A DNA stretch of 47,946 bases from Paludibacteraceae bacterium (GCA_017961765.1 JAGCWQ010000145.1:1-47946), one strand, 5' to 3'. Counted from the first letter of the stretch, positions 24,014-34,238 are shown. Numbers and translations are program-made. The notes: a model not told the origin generated them from the letters alone.

Positions 24014-26482
24014 ATGGAAGAAGGAAAAAGAATAACTTTAGCAGACATTCCTGAAAAGGAAGAGTGCATTATTGTCAAGGTAAATGGTCATGGGGGATTT
24101 CGCCATCGTGTGATGGAGATGGGATTCCTAAAAGGAAAGAAAGTGACCGTCATAAAAAACGCCCCACTTCAAGACCCGATTGAATATCAAGTGATGGAGA
24201 GCCACGTTTCGCTCCGCCGAAGCGAGGCACAGCATATTGAAGTGGTAAGCGTGGGAGAGAAAGTGGACGGAATCATCGGCTTCAACGGAACGTTCTCCGA
24301 AGAGATGCAACGTATCGTCCACGAGAAGACCAAGACCATCACGGTGGCTTTGGTAGGCAATCCCAACTGCGGCAAGACCTCGTTCTTCAACCATGCGACA
24401 GGCCTCCACGAACATGTGGGCAACTATAGCGGCGTGACCGTCTCCTCCAAAATCGGAACTTTCCATCGCAACGGATATACCATCAACCTGGTGGACCTTC
24501 CAGGCACCTACTCCATCACGGAATATAGTCCCGAGGAACTGTATGTCCGCGAATACATCACCGAACAACACCCCGACGTGGTTCTCAACATCGTGGATTC
24601 CTCCAATCTGGAGCGAAACCTCTTCCTGACCACCCAGCTGATCGATATGAACGTCCGCATGGTGATGGCTCTCAATATGTACGATGAACTGGGGAAGAAA
24701 GGCTATCAATTGGATGATGCCCAGTTGGAAAAGATGCTCGGATTCCCGTGCGCCCCAACCAACTCCAAATCGGGAAAAGGCATCGACCATATACTCGACC
24801 ACATCATCACAGTTTACGAGGAGGCAGACGAAATCACCAAGCACATCCACATCAACTACGGTCCTGAATTAGAAGGAGCCATAAAGAAGATCAAGCCGTT
24901 ACTCTCCGAGCACTCCGAAGTGGCTGTCGATTTTCCATTCAGATATGTGGCTATCAAGCTTTTGGAGAATGACTCGACAACCTACAAGCATTTGGAGAAG
25001 CACTTGGGAAACATCGATAATATCCGGGAAACAGTGCATAAATGCCAAGCCGAGATAGAAAAGGAATACGAAGAAGACACGGCCAGCGTCATCACCAACG
25101 CCAAATACGGGTTTATCCGTGGTGCCTTGAAAGAGACCTTCAAAAAGACGAAGGAGGAGAAGGAGGAACTCTCCTATGCGATTGACGTGGTCTTGACCAA
25201 CAAATGGTTGGGCTTCCCTATCTTGGGCTTTTTCCTTTGGGTGATGTTTGAATGCACGTTCATCATAGGCGAATATCCGCAAAGTTGGATTGAGAGCGGC
25301 GTGAAATGGCTGAGCGAGATGGCACAAAGTCTTTTGGGTGAAGGCATCCTTTCCAACTTGATTGTCGATGGAATCATAGCCGGAGTGGGAGGGGTTATCG
25401 TTTTCCTTCCTAACATCCTGATACTCTTCTTCTTCATCTCCTTATTGGAAGATACTGGCTATATGGCGCGTGCCGCCTTCATCATGGACAAGGTGATGCA
25501 TAAGATGGGACTCCACGGCAAGTCGTTCATCCCGCTTTTGACTGGCTTTGGTTGCGGTGTGCCTGCAATCATGGCTACACGTACGTTGGAGAATCCGAAG
25601 GACAGGATCATCACCATGATGGCCATTCCGTTCATGTCGTGCTCCGCCCGCCTACCGGTCTATCTGCTCTTCGTATCGGCCTTCTTCGAATCGAACCAAG
25701 CATTGATACTCCTGAGTATCTATCTGATAGGTATCGCTGTGGCTGTCCTCACCGCTTTGCTTCTGAAGAAGACAAGATTCAAGGATGATTCCGACCAATT
25801 TGTCATGGAGCTACCTCCTTACAGAATCCCTTCCGCCCGCAATACCATCATTCACATGTGGGAGAAGGCTGTTCAATACCTAAAAAAGATGGGATCCATC
25901 ATATTGGTGGCCTCCGTCATCATTTGGGTACTATCCTACTTCCCTACGACCAATGTCGAAATGGAACAAGTCGATGCGAAAATAGCTCAATTAAACGAAG
26001 ACAATTCCTTGGATTCCGAGAGTAAGGAGGAACTATTGGAACAGTTGGAGATAGATAAATCGGCGGCTCACGACAAGAACTCCTATATCGGACAAATCGG
26101 GCAAATCATCGAGCCAGTTGTCCGCCCGTTGGGATTTGATTGGGAAATGGGCGTCAGCATCCTCACAGGAGCCGCAGCCAAGGAGATTGTCGTATCCTCC
26201 ATGGGTATCCTTTACCATGCGGACAAAGAGGCCGACAGCGATTCAAGCAAGCTGGTCGATGCCATTCGGGAACGGAGCAACAATCCAGAGGCTCCACTCA
26301 CCCCGTTGGTCGCTTTCGGATTCATGGTATTCGTTCTTCTCTACTATCCTTGTATAGCGACAATCACGGCAATAGCCAAAGAGTCGAATTGGAAATGGGC
26401 AGGATTCTCCGTCCTATACACCACATCGGTGGCTTGGGTGGTGGCATTCCTTATCCATCAAATAGGAAGCATCTTCATATAA
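24014..26482 (+). CDS. feoB: Fused FeoA-FeoB ferrous iron transporter
   Basis: An 822-residue fusion. Residues 1-75 form the FeoA SH3-like domain (ITLADIPEKEECIIVKV, FRHRVMEMGFLKGKKVTVI). After a linker, the FeoB G domain starts near 110: GNPNCGKTSFFN (G1), DLPGTYSIT (G3) and LNMYDE (G4 NxxD). From about 395 several membrane helices include the Gate segments, with LLTGFGCGVPAIMATRTLE and PFMSCSARLPVYLLF carrying the conserved cysteines. It imports Fe2+ across the inner membrane in low-oxygen conditions. The fusion is common in Bacteroidota. The start is set by the promoter position and the FeoA motif. A small cysteine-rich partner follows 15 bases later. Confidence 0.97.
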   Translation: MEEGKRITLADIPEKEECIIVKVNGHGGFRHRVMEMGFLKGKKVTVIKNAPLQDPIEYQVMESHVSLRRSEAQHIEVVSVGEKVDGIIGFNGTFSEEMQRIVHEKTKTITVALVGNPNCGKTSFFNHATGLHEHVGNYSGVTVSSKIGTFHRNGYTINLVDLPGTYSITEYSPEELYVREYITEQHPDVVLNIVDSSNLERNLFLTTQLIDMNVRMVMALNMYDELGKKGYQLDDAQLEKMLGFPCAPTNSKSGKGIDHILDHIITVYEEADEITKHIHINYGPELEGAIKKIKPLLSEHSEVAVDFPFRYVAIKLLENDSTTYKHLEKHLGNIDNIRETVHKCQAEIEKEYEEDTASVITNAKYGFIRGALKETFKKTKEEKEELSYAIDVVLTNKWLGFPILGFFLWVMFECTFIIGEYPQSWIESGVKWLSEMAQSLLGEGILSNLIVDGIIAGVGGVIVFLPNILILFFFISLLEDTGYMARAAFIMDKVMHKMGLHGKSFIPLLTGFGCGVPAIMATRTLENPKDRIITMMAIPFMSCSARLPVYLLFVSAFFESNQALILLSIYLIGIAVAVLTALLLKKTRFKDDSDQFVMELPPYRIPSARNTIIHMWEKAVQYLKKMGSIILVASVIIWVLSYFPTTNVEMEQVDAKIAQLNEDNSLDSESKEELLEQLEIDKSAAHDKNSYIGQIGQIIEPVVRPLGFDWEMGVSILTGAAAKEIVVSSMGILYHADKEADSDSSKLVDAIRERSNNPEAPLTPLVAFGFMVFVLLYYPCIATITAIAKESNWKWAGFSVLYTTSVAWVVAFLIHQIGSIFI

Positions 26483-26497
26483 AAACAACTATAGGCA

Positions 26498-26659
26498 ATG
26501 AATAGTACAACTCAAGAAATCATCGTATTCCTTATCGTCGCCCTCTCCATTGGATGGGCCATCCGACGTATTTTCTTTGCCAAGAAAAAGGGAAATGGCT
26601 GTTGCGGTTCATCTGACTGCGACAGCTGCCCCCATTGTCAAAACAGATGTAAGAAATGA
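26498..26659 (+). CDS. FeoB-associated Cys-rich membrane protein
   Basis: A 53-residue protein: MNSTTQEIIVFLIVALSIGW begins one membrane helix, followed by RRIFFAKKKGNG and a cysteine cluster (CCGSSDCDSCPHC, then C near the end). This matches the small FeoB-associated Cys-rich family found next to feoB. Its six cysteines on the cytoplasmic side suggest iron or redox handling close to the transporter; this is inference. It begins 15 bases after the feoAB stop and should be co-transcribed. Confidence 0.85.
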   Translation: MNSTTQEIIVFLIVALSIGWAIRRIFFAKKKGNGCCGSSDCDSCPHCQNRCKK

Positions 26660-26804
26660 ATTCTTAATTCTGCAGGTGAAGAAAAAAGAGGAAGCAAGCC
26701 ACTGTTATGCGGAAAGTGCAGACTTTCAGCCTGCCTCCCCCATCCTATCTATTCCCGATAGCAGAAGGGCTTTCAACCTACCATCGATGCAAAAGCAACC
26801 CCTA

Positions 26805-26843
26805 AAACTTTTAATTTTTAACTCTTAATTTTTAATTATTAAT
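26805..26843. repeat. AT-rich TAATTTTTAA-type simple repeat
   Basis: Repeated TTTTAATTTTTAACTCTTAA-like units run from 26805 into the 3' end of the CotH gene, where they encode its last codons. A sister stretch lies at 39621-39656. Such AT-rich runs are frequent between Bacteroidales genes. Confidence 0.5.
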
Positions 26844-29800
26844 TTATACCTCTCCCCTCCTATCAAAACAATATAAACGCCATCCACGCCCATACGGATT
26901 TCCTCCGGTTTAACCGAAGTTTCCGTATCACGGTAGAGACGACCGTTCAAATCATAAATCCTATAGGAGGTGCCGACAGGGCTATCGATGAATATGCTTC
27001 GGTCATGAGACCAAACCTGGTTAGGATTCGCTTCTGTAATCACGAAAGTAGCACTTCCACTCACCACATAATTTCCGCCCTCATTGTCTATGATGGCAAT
27101 TTCCGCAACACCCTCGTTAAGATTGTCGGAATAGATCACCGAATACTCCTCGGCAGGAATTACCGTCGCTCCGTCTTTGACGACCACCGCCGGAGTTTTA
27201 GGCATTCCGTCGTAAGCCAACGACGAAGTATCCACCACTATGACTAAATCCTCTATCGGAGAAGGATGGATAGTAAACTCCCCTTCCAAGCCAGTTTCCG
27301 GCAATCGATAGTTGACGTTGTTGATTCCAGTCACCCTCGCCACGTACGTGCCTGCATTGACTTGCGCCCCAACAACCGTCATTTCGCAAGAATCACCATT
27401 GACCAAACCGATAGCGATGGCTTCAGCAAGCTGTCCCTGCCCGTTGTAAAGGAATGTCGTATTAGTCCATACTATTTCCAACTCTTTTGGGTTCACGACT
27501 AACGTTCCCGCCATATAAGAAATGTCGTAGTTGTTTGACTTCAATCCACGAGGCATAATGAGATATTCCCCAATTCCATCGAATTGCGAATAGGAATAGT
27601 CGTAAGACAAGTTGCCAGCCAAAACGCTTTCCGTCTCATCATTTACAAAGCCCGAATAGAAAACCCCATTATTATGAGGTCCATCCCCATAGGAAACGAC
27701 CGCAGGCTGGGCCGTGACTACCAACGGAACCTTAGTGATTCGGAACTCCGTCCTATCACGACTATCCGACAGACGATAGTTAGCATTGTGAATCGTCGCC
27801 AAGGCCATGTAGAAGCCCGCCTCCACTTGCGCCCCGCTAACCGAAACACCACAGCTATCATTGTTTAGCAACCCCTCCACTTGGGCAGTAGGCGCTTGCT
27901 CATGGCCAGTATAGGAGAAAAGCGTATCCGTCCATGTCACCCCGACCTCCTTCGGCTCCACCGACAAAGTTCCAGGCACATACCGAATGTCATAGTTGTT
28001 GGATTCCAAGCCCAAAGGCATAATCTCATATTCGCCGATTCCATCGAATTGGGAATAGGAGTATTCATAGGCCAAAGTTCCGCCTAAGAGAGCCTCCGTC
28101 TCACCGTTCACGAAACCTTGATAGACAACACTATCGCAACGAGGCTCGTCACCGTAGATTATCGTCGCCGCCTGAGCCATAACATCCAACGGAGCCTTGG
28201 CTATTGTAAAACCGCCTTCAACCACTTGGCTATCTCCAGGGAAACGATAATTCGCATTAACAATCGTGGCCTGAGCCTTATAAGAACCCGCCTGAATCTG
28301 TGCTCCCGTAATTGAGAGGCAACTGTCATTGTTCAGCAATCCCTCCACAAGAGCGGTAGGCTGTTGTTCGAGGCCATTATAGAAGAGAAGCGTATCCGTC
28401 CACATCACCTCAATCTCCTTTGGCTCCACCAATAAACTACCAGCCACATATCGGATATCATAATTGTCGGACTCCAAGCCAGAAGGCGTAACCTCATATT
28501 CACCGATTCCATCGAATTGGGAATAGGTATATTCGTAGGAAATAGTTCCGCCCAAGAGTGCTTCCGTCTCACCCTCCACAAAGCCATCATAAAGGACACC
28601 ATTGTCCCGAGGCTCCTCTCCATAAGCTAGGACAACTGGTTGAGGCGTAACGGTCAACGGCGCCTTAGCTATCGTAAAATGCGCTACCTGCTCCCCTCTA
28701 TAATCACCCTTCCCCACAATCGTCACGGCATAGGTGCCAGCCTCGATTCTGCCTTCCGGCAAGACCACGCTATAATCCACCTCCGGCGTTAAGAGCGAAT
28801 CCCCATACTTCACTATGATTTCAGGAGTATAGGGGGAACCCGTATAAACCGTGTCATTCATCGTTACCGTACAACTCTCTATGTCATTTTCCCAAATAGC
28901 GATATATTTCCTATCCCCCTTCCTATCGTCACTGATAGTAACTGTTTTAGCAATTCCGTCGATTCCCGTACCCGTCCACCCAGCAAAGACAAAGCCCTCT
29001 TTTACAGGATCAATCAAAACAACAGTTTGTGAACTCTCTGAGATAAAGACAGAAGGATTAGAGACTATAAAAGAGCCTCCGTTAAGATCATAAGTAATAT
29101 AATACGAGTTGTGAAGAGCCTCGTCAAACCAAGCAAAACGTTCGTTCAACCAATCCTTCATATAGTCCACCTCGCTTTGACATGTGGTTCGCTCTTCATA
29201 TCCTATAGGATCTGGGCCTACAGGCTCTCCCAATATCTTCCATATTCTAAAATTACACTCTGCAGAAAGTGCATTTTCATCAGCAAGCGACTGCAATCGA
29301 GAGTTAATGGCTTCGTTTAAATCTGATTTTTTATCATCCCAACGAGCTTTTACATTTGCGAAAAAAGCGGAATCTTCAAACATCCGGGCAATCCATACGC
29401 CATCTCGTACCCACCAACCCATTGATTTTCCATATTCCGACTCTCCATTTTCTCCATCGTTGCCATACCCCAAATCAAAATCCCAATTGGGACCGAAATG
29501 CAATTTTCCATCGGTGGGGTCGTAATATTTGAAAATGGAGGAGAAATCCTTCGCATCTCGATTATTGGCAATTTCATTCATAAGATACCAATCAATGGCC
29601 GAAGTCTCATCATAATACTTTCGCCACCCATTTTCCGGATCCGTGAAACTTCTGGTATATAAGACATCTTCCGCCTCCTGCACAAAGGACTTCACATAGT
29701 TGAATACCGTGTCCGAAACCTCATCAGGATCCTTAAATGTGACGGAGGCAAGCCTTTCCGTCTGAAAACAATAGGGCGCATCCATTCTCGCATCCAATTC

Positions 29801-30745
29801 CAAAACATAGCCACCATCCTTTATGTCGATGACACCATCCTGGTTTTGATCGACATAATCACCTGTTTGAATCTTTTCCTCGGTGAAATCGTCAATATCT
29901 TGGATGTCAATACGACCTGTCCCTATGTTATTCTTCTCTCCCCAAATATAATTTCCAAGATATTCACCATTCATCACTACATCCACGGAAACAAAATGAG
30001 GATTCCATTCCGAATTGAACACTTCATTACCAAGTACTGAAGCAAACTTATCCCGTAGCAACGATTTGTCCAGATAGCTCGCATTGATGCACCATTTTTT
30101 GGATTTTGGAAGATTAAAGAAACTCTTCTTTTTGTCAAACTTAATATTAAAACTCTTCTTCACCCATCCTTCCATCCAAGTGCTGTTTCCTCTTCCTTTT
30201 ATGCCTTCCTTCACTATTCCGTCCTCAGTCTTGGTAAACTCATATTGGAACGTATCCTTTCCTTCCGACACCACCTTCAACGATCCTAAGACGTAGGACT
30301 CCCTCGTGATTTGTTCCATAGGGATATCTATGTCAATATAGACAGTGGGCAGACCCGTATAAGCGGCCATAGCCACTCTTGAAAATATAGTCTCCCCGTC
30401 CTCAGCCATTACCTTGCAATAGTAATAACGCATCTCCTTCTCCGAGAAGGGTTCTGTCGTAAAGGTATCGAAGACAGCCCCTGGAATTTTCTTTCCTGAC
30501 AAGGAATTGCTAGGACTCTGATACCATTGATAAGAAACCGTCTGCCCCTCCTTTTCTGCCTTGCAAGCCAAAGTTACGGATTGACCCTTTTGCGCAATAT
30601 TCACCGCCATAGGCTTTTCGATAAAAACAAGAGAGGCACTATCCTGTGCATGGACTCGAAACGAGCCAACAGGACAAAGAATGAGAAATAACAAGAAATA
30701 GATGTTTACCTTTATTTCCAATAAACAAGACTTTATGCCTTTCAT
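26825..30745 (-). CDS. Secreted CotH-kinase protein with Ig, InlB and MBG repeats (paralogue 1)
   Basis: A 1306-residue secreted protein. After a signal segment (about 1-34) come an Ig-like domain (about 40-130), a CotH kinase-like domain (about 140-540), an InlB/Listeria-Bacteroides repeat (DLNGGSF...KEGFVFAGWTG, about 555-625) and an Ig-like VYTGSPYTPEIIVKYGDS module. Three ~160-residue MBG modules each contain YSQFDGIGEY. A second Ig-like module and a T9SS-like tail (YRIYDLNGRLY, DGVYIVL) end it. In CotH the run FGPNWDFDLGYGN carries the metal-binding Asps, so phosphotransfer onto secreted proteins is possible. A calcium-loop-like insert DQNQDGVIDIKDGG sits inside the kinase. It lies directly downstream of paralogue 2 on the same strand. 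Confidence 0.88.
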   Translation of the reverse strand: MKGIKSCLLEIKVNIYFLLFLILCPVGSFRVHAQDSASLVFIEKPMAVNIAQKGQSVTLACKAEKEGQTVSYQWYQSPSNSLSGKKIPGAVFDTFTTEPFSEKEMRYYYCKVMAEDGETIFSRVAMAAYTGLPTVYIDIDIPMEQITRESYVLGSLKVVSEGKDTFQYEFTKTEDGIVKEGIKGRGNSTWMEGWVKKSFNIKFDKKKSFFNLPKSKKWCINASYLDKSLLRDKFASVLGNEVFNSEWNPHFVSVDVVMNGEYLGNYIWGEKNNIGTGRIDIQDIDDFTEEKIQTGDYVDQNQDGVIDIKDGGYVLELDARMDAPYCFQTERLASVTFKDPDEVSDTVFNYVKSFVQEAEDVLYTRSFTDPENGWRKYYDETSAIDWYLMNEIANNRDAKDFSSIFKYYDPTDGKLHFGPNWDFDLGYGNDGENGESEYGKSMGWWVRDGVWIARMFEDSAFFANVKARWDDKKSDLNEAINSRLQSLADENALSAECNFRIWKILGEPVGPDPIGYEERTTCQSEVDYMKDWLNERFAWFDEALHNSYYITYDLNGGSFIVSNPSVFISESSQTVVLIDPVKEGFVFAGWTGTGIDGIAKTVTISDDRKGDRKYIAIWENDIESCTVTMNDTVYTGSPYTPEIIVKYGDSLLTPEVDYSVVLPEGRIEAGTYAVTIVGKGDYRGEQVAHFTIAKAPLTVTPQPVVLAYGEEPRDNGVLYDGFVEGETEALLGGTISYEYTYSQFDGIGEYEVTPSGLESDNYDIRYVAGSLLVEPKEIEVMWTDTLLFYNGLEQQPTALVEGLLNNDSCLSITGAQIQAGSYKAQATIVNANYRFPGDSQVVEGGFTIAKAPLDVMAQAATIIYGDEPRCDSVVYQGFVNGETEALLGGTLAYEYSYSQFDGIGEYEIMPLGLESNNYDIRYVPGTLSVEPKEVGVTWTDTLFSYTGHEQAPTAQVEGLLNNDSCGVSVSGAQVEAGFYMALATIHNANYRLSDSRDRTEFRITKVPLVVTAQPAVVSYGDGPHNNGVFYSGFVNDETESVLAGNLSYDYSYSQFDGIGEYLIMPRGLKSNNYDISYMAGTLVVNPKELEIVWTNTTFLYNGQGQLAEAIAIGLVNGDSCEMTVVGAQVNAGTYVARVTGINNVNYRLPETGLEGEFTIHPSPIEDLVIVVDTSSLAYDGMPKTPAVVVKDGATVIPAEEYSVIYSDNLNEGVAEIAIIDNEGGNYVVSGSATFVITEANPNQVWSHDRSIFIDSPVGTSYRIYDLNGRLYRDTETSVKPEEIRMGVDGVYIVLIGGERYKLIIKN
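27250..28690 (-). repeat. Three tandem MBG modules in CotH paralogue 1
   Basis: Three units of about 160 codons each carry an xYGDExx motif, the nearly invariant YSQFDGIGEY, a NNYDI/DNYDI strand and a closing NANYR/NVNYR. The DNA coding for SQFDGIGEY is almost unchanged among copies while flanks vary. Confidence 0.8.
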
Positions 30746-30794
30746 TCTTTTTGTATTTTGGATGACTAGAACAATACAGAAATTATGCCAATCA

Positions 30795-33700
30795 TCAGAT
30801 TACCACCATGTAACTACGGTTCCCCATCATTACAATAAAAACGCCGCTCTTTCCCATTACAATCTCCTCCCTTTTAGATTTTGTCTTGGAATCTATTATG
30901 AGGCAACCATGAATATCGAAGATTTTGTAATCTGTACCCAGAACATTTTCGATATATATGCGCTGTCCCCCAGACCAGACTCTCGCCTCCTCCGCTTTTG
31001 TAATCAAGAAAGTAGTACTTCCTCTTACCACATAATTGCCACCCTCTTTGTCTATGATGGCAATCTTTGCGACACCTTCGTTCAAATTGTCCAAATAAAC
31101 AACCGAATACTCCTCTGCCGGAATCACATTTTCCCCATCCTTTACAACGACTGCCGGTGTCTTAGGTACCCCGTCACACACAAATGAAATAGAGTCCACC
31201 TCTATAACTATATTCTGGAGGGGAGCTGAATGAATGGAAAACTCCTTTTCCAACCCTGTTCTGGGCAGGCAATAATTAGCATTGTCTATTCCCGTCACTT
31301 CCGCAACATAGGTACCAGCATTGATTTGTGCTCCTTCAACAGAAATCTCACAACGATCTCCATTGACCAATCCATCAACAATAGCATCAACGACTTGTTC
31401 CGACCCATTGTAAATAAATGTCGAATTCAACCATACCACCTTAATCTCTTTCGGATTCACCACCAGCGTGTTTCCTGTATAGGAGATGTCGTAGTTGTTT
31501 GACTCCCAGCCATAGGGAACAAGAGAATATTCGCCGATTCCATCGAATTGCGAATAGGTATATTCAAAGGATAAACTGCCGTCTAAAACATCTTCCGTCT
31601 CCCCATTCACAAAACCCGAATAGAGGACCCCACTATCGTGTGGCATATCACCATAGGCTAGGACAACTGGTTGGGCAGTAACCGTCAATGGAACCTTGGT
31701 TATCGTAACCTCTTTTGTCCAAATACCCTCCGGCAACAGATAATTGGCATTCCCCAAAGCCTCCACCTTTGCGAGGTAGGTTCCCACTTGGCTTTGCGCA
31801 CTAGAAAACAATAATTCACACGTATCGCCATTGACCAATCCATTGAGGATGGCCGAAGGAAACTGTTCCCGCCCATTATAGGGAAAGACCGTATCCGCCC
31901 ACGTGATTCCTATCTCCTTCGGAGCTACCGACAAGAGATTCCCGACGTAAGAGATATCATAGTTGTCGGATTCCAATCCATAAGGGGTAAGGGTATATTC
32001 GCCGATTCCATCGAATTGCGAATAGGAGTATTCGAATGACAAAGTACCCCTCAAAACACTTTCCGTATCTTTGTTCACAAATCCCGAATAGAGGACACCA
32101 TTATCATGCGGCTCGTCGCCATAAATTAGGGCAACCGGCTGAGCTGTAATTGTCAACGGCACTTTGGCTATCGTAAAATGGACCACTTGTTCCCCTCTAT
32201 AATTACCTTTACCCACAATCGTCACGGCATAGTCACCCGCCTCGACCCGACCTTCCGGCAAGACCACGCTATAATCCACCTCCGGCGTTAAGAGCGAATC
32301 TCCATACTTCACTACGATTTCAGGAGTATAGGGGGAACCCGTATAAACCGTATCCTTCATCGTTACCGTACAACTCTCTATGTCATTTTCCCAAAGAGCG
32401 ATATATTTTCTATCCCCTTTCCTATCGTCACTGATAGTAACTGTTTTAGCAATTCCGTCGATTCCCGTACCCGTCCACCCGGCAAAGACAAAGCCCTCCT
32501 TTACAGGCTCAATCAAAATGACCGTTTGGGAACTCTCTGATATAAAGACACGAGGATTAGACCTAGGAAAAGTGCCTCCATTAAGTTCATAGGTAATACA
32601 ATACGAATTGTGAAGTGCTTCATCAAACCAAGCAAAACGCTCGTTCAACCAATTCTTCATATAGTCCACCTCGCTTTGATACGTAGTTCGCTCCTCATAA
32701 CCAGCAGGATTAGGGTTGAGATATTGACCCAGAATCTTCCATTTCTTGAAATTACATTCTGCCGAAATCGCATTTTCGTCCGCAAGCAACTGCAACCGAG
32801 TGTTAATCGCCTCATATAAAGCCGATTTTTTATCATCCCAACGTTTTTTCACATTTTCGAAAAAAGCGGGATCTTCAAACATCCGGGCAATCCATACTCC
32901 ATCTCTTACCCACCAACCCATTGATTTTCCATGCTCCACATTACCGTTCTCTCCGTCGTTGCCATAGCCCAAATCAAAGTCCCAATTCGGACCAAAATGC
33001 AATTTCCCATCGGTGGGGTCGTAATATTTGAAAATGGAGGAGAAATCCTTCGCATCACGATTATTGGCAATCTCATTCATAAGATACCAGTCAATGGCAG
33101 AAGCCTCATCATAATACTTCCGCCATCCGTTTTCCAAATCTATGAACTTTCTGGTATATAAGAGATCCTCCGCCTCCTGCACAAAGGACTTCACATAGTT
33201 GAATACCGTGTCCGAAACCTCATCAGGATCCTTGAAGGAGACCGCCGCAAGCCTTGACGTTTGGAAAAAATAGGGCGCATCCATTCTCGCATCCAATTCC
33301 AAAACATAGCCGCCATCCTTGATGTCGATGACACCATCCTGGTTTTGATCGACATAGTCTCTTGATTGGATCTTTTCCTCGGTGAAATCGTCAATATCTT
33401 GGATGTCTATACGCCCCTTCCCTATGGTATTCTTCTCTCCCAAGATATAATTCCCGATATACTCTCCGTTCACTACCACATCCACAGAAACAAAATGGGG
33501 ATTCCATTCTGCGTTAAACACCTCATTACCAAGTATTGAGGCAAACTTGTCCCGAAGCAACGATTTGTCCAAATAGCTTGCATTGATGCACCATTTTTTT
33601 GCTTTTGGGAGATTGAAAAGAGTCTGTTTTTTGTCAAATTTAATATTATAGCTTCTTTTTAAATTACCCCACCATGTGGAATTTCCCCGTCCCTTGATAC

Positions 33701-34238
33701 CTTCCTTGGCCATTCCGTCCTTATCCGTCTTGTAGAATTTATATTGGTATGTATCCATTCCTTCCGACACCACCTTCATCGATCCTAAGACGTAGGATTC
33801 CTTCGTGACTTGTTCCAACGGAACATCTATGTCAATATAAACCGTTGGTAAGCCCGTATAGGCAACCACAGCTACATCTGAAGTTATACTCTCTCCATCT
33901 ATCGCTGTTGCAACGCAATAGTAGTAACGAATCTCTTTATTAAAGAATGGTACAGTTAAGAGAGTCTCTGATGTCGCGCCAGTAATCTTCTCCGCAACGA
34001 TTGAATTTGCATTAGTACTTTGATACCACTGATAAGAAATCGGTAGCCCCTCTTTCTCTGCCTTGCATACCAACGTAATCGATTGTCCTTTTTGCACGAT
34101 AGACACCAATGGTGGTTGCTTTGTAAAGGCAATAGTCTCACTGCCCTGCGCATAGTCCGCAAGAGAGAAAAGAAGAAATAGCAAGAAACAGATGTTTACT
34201 TTCATTGCCAAGAAACAAGATTTGATGCTTCCTTTCAT
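30795..34238 (-). CDS. Secreted CotH-kinase protein with Ig, InlB and MBG repeats (paralogue 2)
   Basis: A 1147-residue paralogue of the following gene with the same order: signal segment, Ig-like domain, CotH domain (FGPNWDFDLGYGN kept), InlB repeat, Ig-like module, MBG modules, second Ig-like module and T9SS-like tail (YKIFDIHGCLI, SGVFIVMMG). It has two MBG modules instead of three, which accounts for the ~160-residue length difference. The ATG at 34238 (MKGSIKSCFLAMKVNICFLL) aligns with the paralogue and has AAAGG just upstream; 34262 is an alternative. The two are probably co-transcribed, 49 bases apart. The T9SS-like tails suggest export to the surface. Confidence 0.88.
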   Translation of the reverse strand: MKGSIKSCFLAMKVNICFLLFLLFSLADYAQGSETIAFTKQPPLVSIVQKGQSITLVCKAEKEGLPISYQWYQSTNANSIVAEKITGATSETLLTVPFFNKEIRYYYCVATAIDGESITSDVAVVAYTGLPTVYIDIDVPLEQVTKESYVLGSMKVVSEGMDTYQYKFYKTDKDGMAKEGIKGRGNSTWWGNLKRSYNIKFDKKQTLFNLPKAKKWCINASYLDKSLLRDKFASILGNEVFNAEWNPHFVSVDVVVNGEYIGNYILGEKNTIGKGRIDIQDIDDFTEEKIQSRDYVDQNQDGVIDIKDGGYVLELDARMDAPYFFQTSRLAAVSFKDPDEVSDTVFNYVKSFVQEAEDLLYTRKFIDLENGWRKYYDEASAIDWYLMNEIANNRDAKDFSSIFKYYDPTDGKLHFGPNWDFDLGYGNDGENGNVEHGKSMGWWVRDGVWIARMFEDPAFFENVKKRWDDKKSALYEAINTRLQLLADENAISAECNFKKWKILGQYLNPNPAGYEERTTYQSEVDYMKNWLNERFAWFDEALHNSYCITYELNGGTFPRSNPRVFISESSQTVILIEPVKEGFVFAGWTGTGIDGIAKTVTISDDRKGDRKYIALWENDIESCTVTMKDTVYTGSPYTPEIVVKYGDSLLTPEVDYSVVLPEGRVEAGDYAVTIVGKGNYRGEQVVHFTIAKVPLTITAQPVALIYGDEPHDNGVLYSGFVNKDTESVLRGTLSFEYSYSQFDGIGEYTLTPYGLESDNYDISYVGNLLSVAPKEIGITWADTVFPYNGREQFPSAILNGLVNGDTCELLFSSAQSQVGTYLAKVEALGNANYLLPEGIWTKEVTITKVPLTVTAQPVVLAYGDMPHDSGVLYSGFVNGETEDVLDGSLSFEYTYSQFDGIGEYSLVPYGWESNNYDISYTGNTLVVNPKEIKVVWLNSTFIYNGSEQVVDAIVDGLVNGDRCEISVEGAQINAGTYVAEVTGIDNANYCLPRTGLEKEFSIHSAPLQNIVIEVDSISFVCDGVPKTPAVVVKDGENVIPAEEYSVVYLDNLNEGVAKIAIIDKEGGNYVVRGSTTFLITKAEEARVWSGGQRIYIENVLGTDYKIFDIHGCLIIDSKTKSKREEIVMGKSGVFIVMMGNRSYMVVI

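Noticed and set aside
27250-32190. CRISPR-like regular repeats
   Set aside because: The repeated DNA is in frame within the MBG modules of the two CotH genes, with ~480-base spacing and no unique spacers.
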